A DNA stretch of 64,000 nt from Rotaria macrura (lineage: Eukaryota; Rotifera; Eurotatoria; Philodinida; Philodinidae): positions 1 to 64,000 of the forward strand of contig OENT01000702.1 in NCBI GenBank assembly GCA_900239685.1. The letters run 5' to 3'. The translations under genes and the position numbers were made by a program. The stretch's first letter is position 1; each line of letters starts with the position of its first letter. The notes beneath the pieces were generated by a model that did not search any database, was not told the origin of the DNA, and saw only the letters and a list, made by a program, of their open reading frames with translations. Of this stretch, positions 10,703 to 26,800 are shown in pieces.

Positions 10703-11181
10703 CACTAGTCGACGATGTTGACATCGTTCTTTCCAGCTTCTTGTAGATACATTCTTGTCTGGCGAGGCAAGAATCACATCGTCAGGCAAGATTCTTTTTT
10801 CTTTCTTGCCCAAGAATCTTGGATGATCTCAAAAGAATTGTGAATATCTTGGCTTTCTTGCCAGATTCCATATCTTCTTGAATATCCGATAAGATTCTTC
10901 TTTCCTTCCTTCAACTGAATCTGGTCTGATGTCCATGACTAAATTCAGCAACGTCAGGCAAGATTCTGGTTGAAGGAAGGAAAGAAGAATCTTACCGGAT
11001 ATTCAAGAAGATATGGAATCTGGCAAGAAAGCCAAGATATTCACAATTCTTTTGAGATCATCCAAGATTCTTGGGCAAGAAAGAAAAAAGAATCTTGCCT
11101 GACGATGTGATTCTTGCCTCGCCAGACAAGAATGTATCTACAAGAAGCTGGAAAGAACGATGTCAAGATCGTCGACTAGTG
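10703..11181. mobile_element. 479-bp foldback MITE with 215-bp arms, TA-flanked
   Basis: Positions 10701-10915 and 10969-11183 are reverse complements with only about two mismatches, separated by 53 bp. The outermost TA on each side (10701-10702 and 11182-11183) fits a TA target duplication around ends reading CACTAGTCGACGAT. Inside the arms the word CAAGATTCTTG and its variants recur. The near-identity of the arms means either a recent insertion or continued arm homogenisation. Non-autonomous. Confidence 0.85.
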
Positions 11182-11743
11182 TATTTACTTCAGAAACTTT
11201 ATTAATATTTTGGTATCGATGGTATTCAGACAACATCTGCCTTAGTTAGCGAATGCGGTACCCTTCTTTATCCTGATCATCACATAGATACTTAACAATA
11301 TTGACATTCAAATAAAGTCCTGTCATATTTCCTCATTAGTTTCAACCACGATAGAAAACTGAAGATACACGATACTTTTCTTGATTTTTTCTAGCTCGTT
11401 CACCGGTGTACAAAGTCGAGATTTCTTAGATAACTAAGTTCCATACAATATAGCATTATTCTTCATAATAACTTAATTCTAATTGTGACTAGTTTCAGTT
11501 CATTTTTTCGCAATATTTTACTTGACAATCTATTATCTATTTCAATTATACATTGCAAATAAAGGTTTATTTCATTAACCAAACGAGGGTTTCTATCGAT
11601 TGCTTAGTCTTCAATTTAGTTTTTGATATTCCTGTTTATTGCCAAAATATCTTAATGATTTTTACGAAAGCAGTTTAAAAAATTGTAATCACTTAATTAT
11701 CAACACTAAATATATTTACCATCGTTGAACTTGCTCGCTACTA

Positions 11744-12191
11744 CACTGTAAAAAATACGTGCAGAATAATAAACCCTTCAAAAGGGTTGATGAATTTGAT
11801 AAACCCTACGAAGGGTATATTATACGTCGCATTTTCATAAACCCTTTAGGGTATATGAGCAGTAATATACCCTTAAAAGGTACATTAACTTCATAAACCC
11901 TTCGAATGAGGGTTTTTTATTCTACGTTTTCTTCAGAAGGGTACAGTAATAAATCCTCATTCGAAGGGTTTATGAAGTTAATGTACCTTTTAAGGGTATA
12001 TTACTGCTCATATACCCTAAAGGGTTTATGAAAATGCAACGTATAATATACCCTTCGTGGGGTTTATTAACTCAAAGGGTATATGAAAGGGTTTATGAGA
12101 TTAATAAACCCTAAAAGGGTATATGAAAGGGTTTATCAAATTCATCAACCCTTTTGAAGGGTTTATTATTCTGTACGTATTTTTTACAGTG
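11744..12191. mobile_element. 448-bp TA-flanked MITE built of AAACCCTT/AAGGGTTT words
   Basis: The ends are CACTGTAAAAAATACGT and its complement, each next to TA (11742-11743 and 12192-12193). The sequence is a long imperfect palindrome whose arms repeat ATAAACCCTTCGAAGGGTTTAT-like palindromic words. CACTGTAAAAA ends with TA duplications are a widespread MITE type in animals (general knowledge). It stops about 240 bp before the U2AF2 start codon, so it lies within or next to that gene's promoter region. Confidence 0.8.
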
Positions 12192-12389
12192 TACGTACCA
12201 CATGATTCGTCATTGCTGTCGACTGCAGCCGCAAGCAACCAAAGCTGTTTTTTTAATACCAATATCTTGCGACCTCTACATGATTTGTTTATGTCTATTG
12301 GTCGAAGACCTCCTTCTCCTAAACAAGTAGATGGATGAGTATAAATAAAAAGTGCAACTCATTTTAATAGAAACATGCGTAATAACTAG

Positions 12390-15538
<3,149 letters not shown>

Positions 15539-16382
15539 TGAAATAAATAAATAAAGACATGAACTAATTAACAACGTTTTTTGTCTCTGTCATTTAACTC
15601 TATGTACAAGTTTCTTTGTCTATGCCGTGTGTATGTGTGCGATTCTTTACTTTTCCTCTTGTTGCTGTATTATTGTGTGTTATAAAACAATACTAAAAAG
15701 GAAGTTTGTAACAGAGATAAATGGACGCTATTTTGTTTTCTAAAAAAATATCTGCAATCTACACTTCTCGGTAGATCTGTAAGATAAATTCAGTAGATAC
15801 TATCATAAAGGAAGCAAGTATAAGGTATCGATTGATGATCGTTTCTAATTTACAAGGCTAAATTGGTGTTTTTTTCTATAGACAAAAAAATTACTTGTAA
15901 ATACAATCAAGCTCATTAGAGGGCAAGTCCTTGTGAGAGAAATGTAATTTATTATGTGTCAAAATGATGATACAAATAACAGGTATGCATCTCTATTACT
16001 ATTCGATAATTTTGAGCATAACATCGTCTGACCTTGCAATGCAAACTCGCAATCCTTCGCGTGTCTGCATGTGTCTGAATTCTTACAAGGTCTAATTTTA
16101 GTGCATATTATCAAACCAAATTGTCGACTCGTATGTACACGTGTTTATGTGTTTCGACGAATAGCAACGCTTCATCAAACATCGAAAGCAAAGAAGCGGA
16201 AAAAGAGAAATATAGATGTATTCATGAGAGAAAAAAAGACACTCATCAACTGGTACAGATACATGTTTCTCTTAACTAGACACTTCTGGCCATCACTATT
16301 TTAACTAGAAAGCAGTGATGTGAAAAAAAGTAAAAATATTCTTAACAAAGAACGTTTCGAATAGAAATCGTAGATAAATAAC
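15539..16382. other. Intergenic, no gene seen
   Basis: U2AF2 3' region (AATAAATAAATAAA just after the stop) followed by AT-rich sequence. The open frame at 16071-16304 shows no recognisable feature. Confidence 0.5.
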
Positions 16383-18586
16383 ATGGGTGGCCGATTTGGA
16401 AAAAATCGTTCTACAACATCTGATACCTTTTATAATTTTCAAGAGTATCCAGACTATTATTCAGTAACACATCCTCCAGCGGGTGGTTTAGCTGCGTACC
16501 GTCCTCTTACAAAAACTTTTGGTGGAGCAGAAACGACTTCAATAGGCGGGTTGTATGGATTAACAACTACACTTCCGACTAATAATTTAGGCGGACGATA
16601 TGCTCAAGGTAAATTTTATTTCAGCAAAAAGAAACAACGCAACTTAATTTCAATAACTATATAGGACTGAATCAAATTCCTAGTGTGTCACCATGGAACT
16701 ATGGAAACTATTATCTTGGTAACACTACAATGCAGATGATGCCTTTTATGTTAAATAAAGTAGCCAAATATGGACAGATGCAGGCAATGTCTGCTTTAGG
16801 TAATGCTGGTCTATTAGGATCTGCACCAATCATGCAAAGTATGCCGGCAGCATCATGCATGCCAGTAACACCATGCATGCCGATGGCATCATGCATGTCC
16901 ATGGTACCAAGTTCACCGATGATGGCTTCTGCAACTCCATTACCTGTTGCATTCAATCCATTAGTACAAGGCATGTATCCTATGGCATCGATGAGTCCTG
17001 CCAACTGGATGACTCCATCATCGTTTATGTCTGCTTTGACATCGGGTCCTATGCCATATCGTCCACCGGCATATGAATTTCCAAATAATGTTGGTATGGT
17101 TATGGCTATTCCGTATGGTACGCCGAATCCTTTCATTGGATCGACAAGTTTCGGTTCGTCATATAGCTTGGGTGGTGGATCTTACTGTTGTTGTTGGTCG
17201 TATACCACATCATCACCGGCACCTTCATATCCAGTAACTAGTTATTATCCGCAGGCTTGCAATTATCCGCCAGCTTACAATTTTCCACAAGCTTATATTT
17301 TTCCCCAAGCAATAAGTATGCCGCAAGCTTGTAGCTTTTCACAAGCAATAAGTATGCCACAAACGTACAGCTATCCACAAGCAAATGTTTGCCACGCTTC
17401 AATGCCCGCATCATTACCTTTTATTCACAAAATAACAGTTCCACTTCCAGAGACTTCATACAATGGTGCACAGCCTGTGGCAGCTAGTTATAAGCAAACT
17501 ACAAGCATAGCAAGAGAAGCTCCATTGATGCCATCATATGGTACGTTTACAGATATTGGCTTTAATGAACATACAGTAATGGCAATCCATGATGATTCGT
17601 CTACATCGGGAACAATAAATAATCAATCAACCAAAACTTCATTACCAGTGTACAATACAACAGATCAATCTCAACTTTTAATAGGTCGAAAACTAACATC
17701 GAGTCTGTCAAACTATGCATTGAAGACAAATCGCAGTCCAGGAATTACGCCAAGTAAACTCAAATATGAATATGATTCGCATCACACTAATAATAAAATC
17801 AGTAATCGTATTCATCGTTGTCAATCATCGATATCTCATGTGAATCATAATTTAACAGCTTATCAATCTCGTAGGGATCCAATTTTACCTCCTATATTAA
17901 CTGGATATCTTATTTCTGATTCTGGTTGGTTACCGAAAACATCTAGAATTGAAACCGTACCATTTTTATGTGGCAATAAAAGACGAAGACAATTAGATTG
18001 TACAAATGAAAATTATTCCTCAGTTATTCCCATAAAATCTAACGGTACATCATTTATTCCAAAACGACGTCGCCATCGCTCAAATAAATCTGTATCTGAA
18101 TATGATTGTGCTATTTGTCAACAACAACGTGAAAGACAGCGTTTACGTAAACTCTATGGTTCATCCACAATCGCATCCTTATTATCATCATCGTCGTCAT
18201 CATCACCAAATGATTCACATCGTCAACATACAATGACGAATGAATCAATGTTTTCTTCAAAACCACAGTCAACAACGTCGTTAAAACTCGGAAATTATAA
18301 ATCACACCGTTGTCATCCGACGAGACTCAAACAAAATTCTAAAATGTCATCACCCGCATCGACGAAGGTCAAGTCACCCTTATTGATTCGACAATCCGCA
18401 ATGCAGGAGCATCAAGAACCGCAAGCAAAAAAAATAATACAAGAAGTAGATAATAACGGTGTCGATGGGCCACGAAAAGGAAAATCATCTGAACAAAATG
18501 ACGAGGTTGAATCTACCGATAAAGAAGTCACGGAAAAATCAGATGTTGAGGAATCAATACATAGTTCAACACCAACAGATGAATAA
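16383..18586 (+). CDS. Low-complexity Met/Pro/Gln-rich protein, unknown function
   Basis: Two exons, 16383-16608 and 16665-18586, join in phase to give 715 residues. I do not recognise the family. The N-terminus (MGGRFGKNRSTTSDTFYNF) has no signal peptide. Residues around 120-170 are Met/Pro/Cys-rich with CMPVTPCMPMASCMSM repeats. A region near 270-310 repeats PQAYNF, PQAYIF, PQAISM and PQACSF. Beyond residue about 400 it becomes basic and Ser-rich, with RRRRHRSNKSVSEYDCAICQ, a lone CxxC pair. The C-terminus is acidic (TDKEVTEKSDVEESIHSS). Such repeats suggest a disordered or phase-separating protein (inference). The long frame, the single in-phase intron and the orderly codon use argue that it is real. 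Confidence 0.75.
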
Positions 18587-19651
18587 AAGACTTTTTATAT
18601 TGATGGAAAATAAGCAAATCTTAGTTTTGATCAGAATAAAAAAATATTAATTCATTCTTTTTTATCCTAGCCTAAAATTTAACAAAAATTTGATAGAACA
18701 GTAGAAGAGTTCAAATGAAAGAAAAGCATTTTTATTCTTCTAATTCGTATTTAAATGAAGGACATTTTTTCCTTTATAAATATTATTATGCATGTTAATT
18801 GTTCGGAATAAGTCTTGTTGATCATTATATTTTATCGTAGATTATTAATGTAGCAAATAAATTCTAGACATATTTAAAAAAAACTACTTTCTTTTGTCGA
18901 ATGACTTTCAAATAGATTTTGGAATTTTGTCAAACAATTGAATAGATTTGAATCGATCGTACGAAGGGAGAAATAAAATATATGTACATTTTCGCACGCA
19001 CCTACTGGTTAACTTCTTAGTATTGTAGATTTTCTTTTGTAAAAATTTAAAAAATATTTTCCACATCAGCATACAGTCTACTACGTTGATGATCTAATTT
19101 TCGAAGACGATGTCTATTTCATGCACGTTTCAAAGACTTCACACGTAAGGCAAAAAGAGCCTGTATCATGATACAAGCTTAGTTTGAACCAAAAAGAATT
19201 GACTTTACTACTACTATTGTTAGAACAAAGCTGCGATAGATTCTGAAGAGAAATGTTGTGTTTTTGCCATTGAATCTTTAATTCATAGTGAAATAGGACA
19301 AACTAAAAATATTTTAGATGATTATTTTTGATAATTACCGATTAACAGCTGTCAACCTGAAACTTGATGAGAAGTTATGAAATTTTTTTGAATTGGAATT
19401 GGAGTTTATTTCAAAACTTGAATGAGTGAAAAATATTGAAGCAAATTCTATCGAAGTGTGGATTTCAAATGTGATATAGTATGTCTAAAAGTTTGTTAAT
19501 CAATTGAATTGAAATAAGAAATTCTAATATGTATTTATTAAAAGTGTATGAATTCTATTGTCTAAAGAGCACCGAATAGATCAAGCGATTTGTTGATTTA
19601 TTGAGAACATTTTATCTAAAGTATGTTTTTATCTTTGATTTGTGTGTTCTT
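18587..19651. other. Intergenic between converging genes
   Basis: AT-rich 3'-to-3' spacer. AATAAA-type signals lie just downstream of 18586. No further gene seen. Confidence 0.5.
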
Positions 19652-22600
19652 TTAAGCAATGTCCGAAGAATTTTTTGCTGAAACAACGGGATTTGAACTA
19701 GTCGTGTCATGAAAAATTTGAGCATTGTGTTGAGCACTTTGTCGACGTAAAGGAGAACGAATAAGTCCTGTTATTATTGTACCAAATATCAATACGACAC
19801 ATAGCATTATATTGGATTCAAGAACTTTCTCTTTTTTGAATATTAAATATTCTTGTAACTGCGTTACACACAAACCAAATATCTACACAAAAAAAACAAA
19901 TCCAAGTACTCGTAAAAAGAATTTGACGTTTAGTATTTGAAAAATATTTCTTTACCTGTGCGCTGACATTCAACAAGCTACTTGATATGGCTTCATTACT
20001 TGGATAGGTGATTTCAACACCATATTCAAAACCAACAGGTAGATAACCTGTCATAAAAAACCTAAGAAGAAGAAAAACAATAGAACGAATTTAGAACAAT
20101 TTCTTTTTGAAATTTTTGTGTTGAATCCTCATGATTTTAATGAATTCTATGGCTTCTCTAATCGATCTTTTTATCCTAAACTGATGAATGCAATTATGTG
20201 ATATCAACCGTGAAGATTACTAGTGAATATCGGCTGTTTTTAGACGTGTCCATTCAAGAATAAGAGTAGCAATCAAAATTGAGTGGATTAATATCAAATT
20301 AGGACGTCTCTCTCGTCTAGGTGATGTTTTTCCTTAACAGATTATACCAAATAATGAATACTATTTTTCTCCTACGTTTCTTCGACATTATTGATGTTGT
20401 GCTGAATCTATTTTGTTCTTCATACACAGGAATCTATGCAACAGCTTAACATTTTAAAAATAAAGTGCCAATTAAAGAATCCGACAAATTTCTTTGTATG
20501 AAATAGGTAGTAGACAAAAATTGATGGTAGTATAAGTAAAAATCGACATGATGTCTGCCGATGCGTACATTCTTTCATGCATTGATTACAATTTTTCTTC
20601 AAATTACATCACGTATCGAAATATTATTGATGAGATAAAAATAAGACTAGAATTGTTGAACTCTGCTTAGTGTTGAATTTTATGTGGACAAAATGAGAAA
20701 GAGTAAAAAGACAAAACATGAAGCTACGATAATCTATCAAAAACTTGCTGATTAATTGAAAATAATTGATCTTATGGCAATCGTTAATCGGAATACAAAA
20801 GAATACTTATCATAAATCGAGATAATGTGGACTTTTACGTTTTCTTCTTCGGACACAATCATTATCATCAGTTAGCGTGTTCTATTAGCAGACAGCTTTC
20901 GCGTGATATGATCTGGAATAAATATAAGTTTCTTATACTCATGGAAGAGATTTCTTTGATAAGATATTATCATATATAGACGTTCAATTGATGGAATGGA
21001 AGAGAATCTCAGTTTGTTGAAATGAGTAATAAATATCTTTTATAGACTTCTGATTTAAAGCTAGTTGCTAACGACATACTCAAAATTTGAGTGAAGCGTT
21101 GTGAACTTCTTAGAAAAAATGAGTTATGAATTTCAACTTGAAAATTTGTACACAGACAGGTATTATCGATTGAGAGCAGCTAATTATGAAAATGTTAACT
21201 TTCTCGATTTAACTTCTTCCGAAATGGAAACACGAAAATTTACCATGGGGACTATGAATAACGAGAAAAACACCTTTTTTTATGAAATAGCCACACCTTA
21301 GCATAGAAGCAATCCAAATGTGTGCATGTTTTACAATAGATAATTCCCATGACAGTAAATATCTACGCAAATTTTCAATTTCAATTTAGAAAATTAGTTT
21401 CTTCTTTTTTTCCTAGAGATAATCATATAATTCTAAAAAAGAAATATACGATTTGGACAACAATTAACTTCAGCTCTTCTTCAGTGTATTCAAATCTCAC
21501 TAGAGTCTAAATAATGTGATGCATAGAATCTTGATGCAGAAGGAATTTAATATTCGGAAACGTTTCTTCATGAATCACAATGGTAGACATCCATATTTCA
21601 TTAACTCACTCATTTATCATTTATAGCACAATGTTGGTTACAGAAAATTGTTTAGCATCCTAAAAATCTTACCCAACTATTGTCATTGTAACAAAAGGAA
21701 CATACGCATGAAGATTAATTGTTGATGTAAATAGTACCATGGATAAAAACGAGAAAGCGTACACGGCTAAAGTTACTATTCTATTGTTAATCAAAAATAG
21801 AACATGTTTTCATGATTAGTTATGCATTTTAAAAAAATCGTATGGGTCGACATACTTATACGCTTTTGATTTATCCAAAATATAGCCACCAAGAAGACTA
21901 CCACAGATACCACCGATAATCAATAGCATTCCAATAGTACCAGCATATCGACTGGCTTGATCAGTCTTTTTCTAAGTAGAAAAAAAAACAGTCACGATTG
22001 TAATCGAAATTTTATTTTTGTTTTTTTTTTCTTCCGGATTAAGCTAATTACATCATAATACCACAGATAGACAGGATTTAAAAGTGTCGATATAGAATAG
22101 AAAGCACCGGTGTTCAGACCTATTCAAAACAATTTACATCGTTATTTTCGGAAAAAGATTCTTATAGGAATGAGACAGACCGTACGAAAGTAACAAGAGA
22201 AGAAACCATCGATTAGTTAATAAAATTTTCAACGAATGAATATAATTTTGATCGACATTTTGAAGTGCTAAATCTTGTGCACGTGATGGGGGTGTTGGAG
22301 GAAGGCGTTGAAAAACTTGAAAAAGAAATGTACTCAATATACTTTTAATGAATACTGAATTCGATCAGACTCTAATAAACCTACCAATAATCATAGAAAT
22401 AAAACAAGTGATACAAACGAAAGCAACAATGTAGTGTAGTATTCTCAAACGTTGTCCAATCAAATCAAGATCATCGACATCAGGTATCAATCTAGTCGGT
22501 ATAAAAAAGCCAAGTGCAATACCGACCTTTATAGTTGCACAGAAGAAGAAAAATATCAAATTCTATTAATAAATCATGTATTCACTTGCTTGATTTCCAA

Positions 22601-23217
22601 AAACAGCAATAGCTGTTACTGTCGAAACGCTACTACTACTAAACCAAGTAGCAGCTAAATAAGGCGGAATTCCTATCGAATAGATTTGTTTTTAATTCAA
22701 TTAATTATTTCGATATCTATATATTTACCCAAAGTGAATGATTGTGCACATGCACAAATAATTTGTCCACTAAATGCAATCCACCACCGATTAGGACCTA
22801 TACTAAAGCATTTAATAATTGCTCCTAAACTATTAAGAAAAGCCCCTGTTGAACATGTTATTTTCATTCCATAGCGATCCAACAACCACATTGCTGGAAA
22901 CATTAATGGAATGTATGTAACCTATTTAAACAATGATATACATAATTCAATATAGATTCATATTAAATTACCATATAACTAAGACTAGTCCATGTAACAA
23001 CACTATTCTTCGCTTCATAGCTTTCGGGTAGACTTTGATTATAGTATCGAACAATAATATTTTGTATGATAACATATTCAATCCATTGAAAACTGCTTGA
23101 TAATGAGCACACGCAAAAGATTGCTAGTATACCGAAACGTCTTGGATAAACTTTATATGTTCTTGTTGCATCTGTTTGAATATTTTTGTCGTTATCAGTT
23201 GATGCTGGAGAAATCAT
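19652..23217 (-). CDS. FLVCR-family (SLC49) major facilitator transporter, with an apparent frameshift
   Basis: Multi-pass plasma-membrane carrier related to vertebrate FLVCR1/2, which move choline and have been linked to heme export. Exons on the minus strand: 23217-22972, 22921-22729, 22672-22590, 22526-22385, 22315-22181, 22120-22052, 21971-21856, 21780-21673, 20061-19956, 19882-19652. Family landmarks in order: [20 protein letters not shown] near the N-terminus, [81 protein letters not shown] and SSLLNVSAQ. The length would be about 475 residues. The sixth exon has five T where the family reading frame needs four, so the frame breaks after [13 protein letters not shown]; the rest is intact. 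Either a homopolymer sequencing error or a young null allele. The third intron uses a GC-AG pair (GCAAGT donor). One intron is 1611 nt. Confidence 0.88.
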
Positions 23218-23812
23218 TGAAAGAGAAAAGAAGAAAAAAGACGAAAATGTTGATGGTTAATCCTTTCTTTTCTTTCTACATTTTGTCGAAAGTCTTTGAT
23301 TACATCTTATCGGTTTAAAAGAGTAACTCATAACCTTCAATGACTTACTTATTGGACACAGCACATAAGCCTTTGTCGCTATGTTCGCCATTAATAACCT
23401 TTGTCGACAGATGCTTTTTACTAATAGCTTGTGTTCTTTTCTTTTTAGTTTTTACAAATATCATTGTTCTTTTTATGAGTACACATATGACTGGTTGCGT
23501 GTCTGTTTTTTTTATTAAGAATAACATGCGTTCGACACAATAGATATTATTCCGTCGTCAAGAAAGAAGGAAAAAAAAAGAGCGAAAAAGAAAGAAAAAG
23601 AAGAAATACATAGATAGATCATTATTATTACTCATAGATTCATTGGATTTCTTTCTTTCTTTCTCTCCTTCTTGCTTTTCTTTTTCAATGTTCAATAAAA
23701 ACTTCGCTACTTTCATCGATAATTTTTGCATCTATTGTGGCGCTAAAGTAAATTTGTCCGATCGGTCACAATAGACATAGGAAAAAGGAACATTTGAGTA
23801 TTGTTGTTGAAT
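23218..23812. promoter_or_regulatory. Shared 5' region between two divergent genes
   Basis: The start codons of the FLVCR-like gene (-) and the CCDC88 gene (+) are 595 bp apart and head-to-head, so this interval probably holds both promoters (inference). It contains a purine-rich run (about 23560-23605) facing a pyrimidine-rich run (about 23648-23690), which could pair. No specific promoter element was identified. Confidence 0.4.
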
Positions 23813-26800
23813 ATGAATGCGATTTCGGTTGTTACACGTGATATAAATGAGTTTTTAAAGCATCCATTAATTCTTTGGGCGGAAAGTTTTATTGAAGCAG
23901 AAAATAAGCTATCTTATGAACAATTAGTTAATAGTACATGCTTTCATGCTATTATTCGTTCCATGTAAGTCGAAAAAAAATAGAAAATTTTAAGTATAAA
24001 ATTTCTTTTTTCTTTATTCAATTAAAAAATTATCAGCGATCCTCGCTTACAAAATTCTCGTTTACCAAATGAAGCAGCTGATACAAGTAGTCGATTAGTT
24101 AATTTAGATTTTATTTTACGAAGTATTCGGTCATTTGTTCAAGTAAGACAGATAATAAAATTTTACGTCACGCTTTATGTTATGCTTTTGTGAAGGATGT
24201 GCTTCGCTATATCATCGTGACTAAACTACCTAACATTTATACTATTGCTCATGAACCGTATGCAGGTTAGTACTATGAAGAATTTTATTTTCTTATACAA
24301 CGCCCTCGTATCAGTGAAATAAAAAGAAAAAAAATTCATCGTTTACTTCTATTTTTCAAAGATCGATAGTTGAAAGGTATCAGCGATGTTTATCGAGATC
24401 GGTAAAGAGTTCGACGATGTTGAAATCATAAAAGTTCATATACATGAATATGAATTTACTTCATAGGATACTTTCTTTCCTAAGGCATCCGATTATAGAA
24501 GACGATGAAAAGTCAAGGAAACATTTCTAGTGTGAAATTTGATTAATCAAAAATAATTTAATTGATTTTTTTCCCTGTACAGACTTGAGTTTTACATATT
24601 TCCATCGTGGATATAATGTCATGTACCGTGAGATTTTGATCCAAATTCTCCCTGCTGAGATGCATAATAAATTGTGATCAATTTTCAAATGTCCAAACTA
24701 CACAGTGGGAGTCAATGGAAGTAATCAAAAAAGGATACCCTTGATATATGAATGTATAACTGCATTCAGCAACGTAAAAGACATTATAGAGGATATCGAC
24801 AAGCTATATGAATCGTTCAATTATACATATGAATTATTTCTAAAGAATAATGTTAAAAAGAAATTGTGTTACGTGTTTTTAAACAGTTTTTCTTTATTAC
24901 TCTGAAAACTTAACATGAGCTAGTCCACGTAAGGAATGAATTGATTTCTTCTGTTTGGTATATGCATCAGTTATTTATTGATGTGTTGATTATCTGTAGC
25001 ATTGACATAGTGTCCTTGTTTATAATCATGTGCAGCTGAATTAGTTACACATATATTAGTATTGTAAATTTGTATTGATCGATATTAGCAAATAAATATA
25101 AAAGTTTCGTAAAAAGCAGAAAGAGAAGAATATATGCATATATATGTATATATATTACTGATCTAGAAGAAAACAACCTTGACTAGGATAATAAGAATGA
25201 CTAATTCAGTAAAAGAAAACATCAAAACTTTAGCTATCACTTTTTGCACATCGAACGAAAGAATAATAGTATTATACAATCGAATTTAGTGTTTTTTTTT
25301 GTACGTGTTCATCGGGTCTTAATAAACAAGATCGGTCTATAAGCAGTGTCGCTCAACGCTAGTAGATGTAATTATACGAATGATCTGAATTACTACTGGA
25401 TGTCATCGTTTTATTTCCTAGACAAATTTCCATTGAAAATTTATGTTTAGTTCTTTGTCACTGTCTACTCTGTTTCCAGTTGTTAGCACTTATAATCAGT
25501 CCTTATCATTATCTTGCGGTGATGACAATTGATTGTTCATATAAACAACAAATACAATTAGATAAGGAACGAATAATCATGGACAATAACTCATCGTTGC
25601 TATGCATAAAATGAGAAAAAACAAGCGAACAGAAAATAACTTTTTACAGGATTCAATCAATGTGTGAAGCGTAAAAACTCAAGTCAACTCTCATTAGATA
25701 TGTAATCTCACTAAGGAATAACGTTTCTATTGAGAAAAAAGCTTCATTTTGTTTTTTGAAGTACACAACAGTAAACCAAAAGAGAAATCGAATTATTTAA
25801 TTTCACCAAACCACTTATTATAGGTAATAGTATTAATGATTTGATTTATTGAATTTTCATTTAGAATATTCATTCGATGAAATCGAACGTATTTTATTAC
25901 TTTTACTTGCATGTTCAGTCACGGGTGGTGATCGAAAAGATATTCATATTCAACATTTAGCTACATTAAATGAATCAATTCAGCAATCTCTTATGCCACA
26001 TATTGAAGAGTTAACAAATGAAATAAATACAATACTTCAACCACAAGAATATTTTTTTAATGATTCTTTTAATACAGATAACAATACACAACTGAAATGT
26101 TTATTTATTAATTTAATAAGTTTAATACATGAACGTGATCATTATTTTGAAGAAATACTTGAATTAGAACAAGATAAAGCAACATTAAAACAAAAACTTG
26201 AATTATATCAATCAAGTTCATCAAATTTATTAAACATTGCAGGTGGTAATGGTGCCAATAATGGTGGAACTAATTTACATTCAACGCCAAGTCAAACATC
26301 GTTGAATACGTTTTTAAATGATCTTGAAACGAAAAATCCTGGCATTGAAATCACAGAATATAAAACAAAAATGCGACAAATGAAATCCGATTTGTAAGTG
26401 ATGACTACTATCTTGTTGTTTTTTCTTCGATTTAAAGTAGCACTTTCTTTTTTCTATTTGTTTCATTCTAAAAGAGATGACAAAATGGATACTATCGAAA
26501 CTATGCGTGAAGAATTCGAATTGTTACAAACAGAATTGAATCGTATTAAAAGTGAAAATATTGAATTAAATCAAAGTACACGTTTAACAAGACTCTATCG
26601 TGATGAAATCGATTCGTTGAATGACAAAGTATCTAAAATGGAAAAACACCAACAAGAACTTGAACGATACAAAGATCGTGTCAATGATTTTGATACGTTA
26701 AAAATTCGTTTTGAAGAAGTACAAAATGAAAGTAAGGAACTTTCATTCTAGACGTTCTATCATATGAGAGTACATTGAATCTTTTCTCAGATCAACTTCT

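Noticed and set aside
11744-12191. AAACCCT-type repeats considered as interstitial telomere sequence
   Set aside because: The motif is arranged as palindromes within a TA-flanked element with terminal inverted repeats, not as a head-to-tail array, and bdelloid telomeres are reported as a different repeat.
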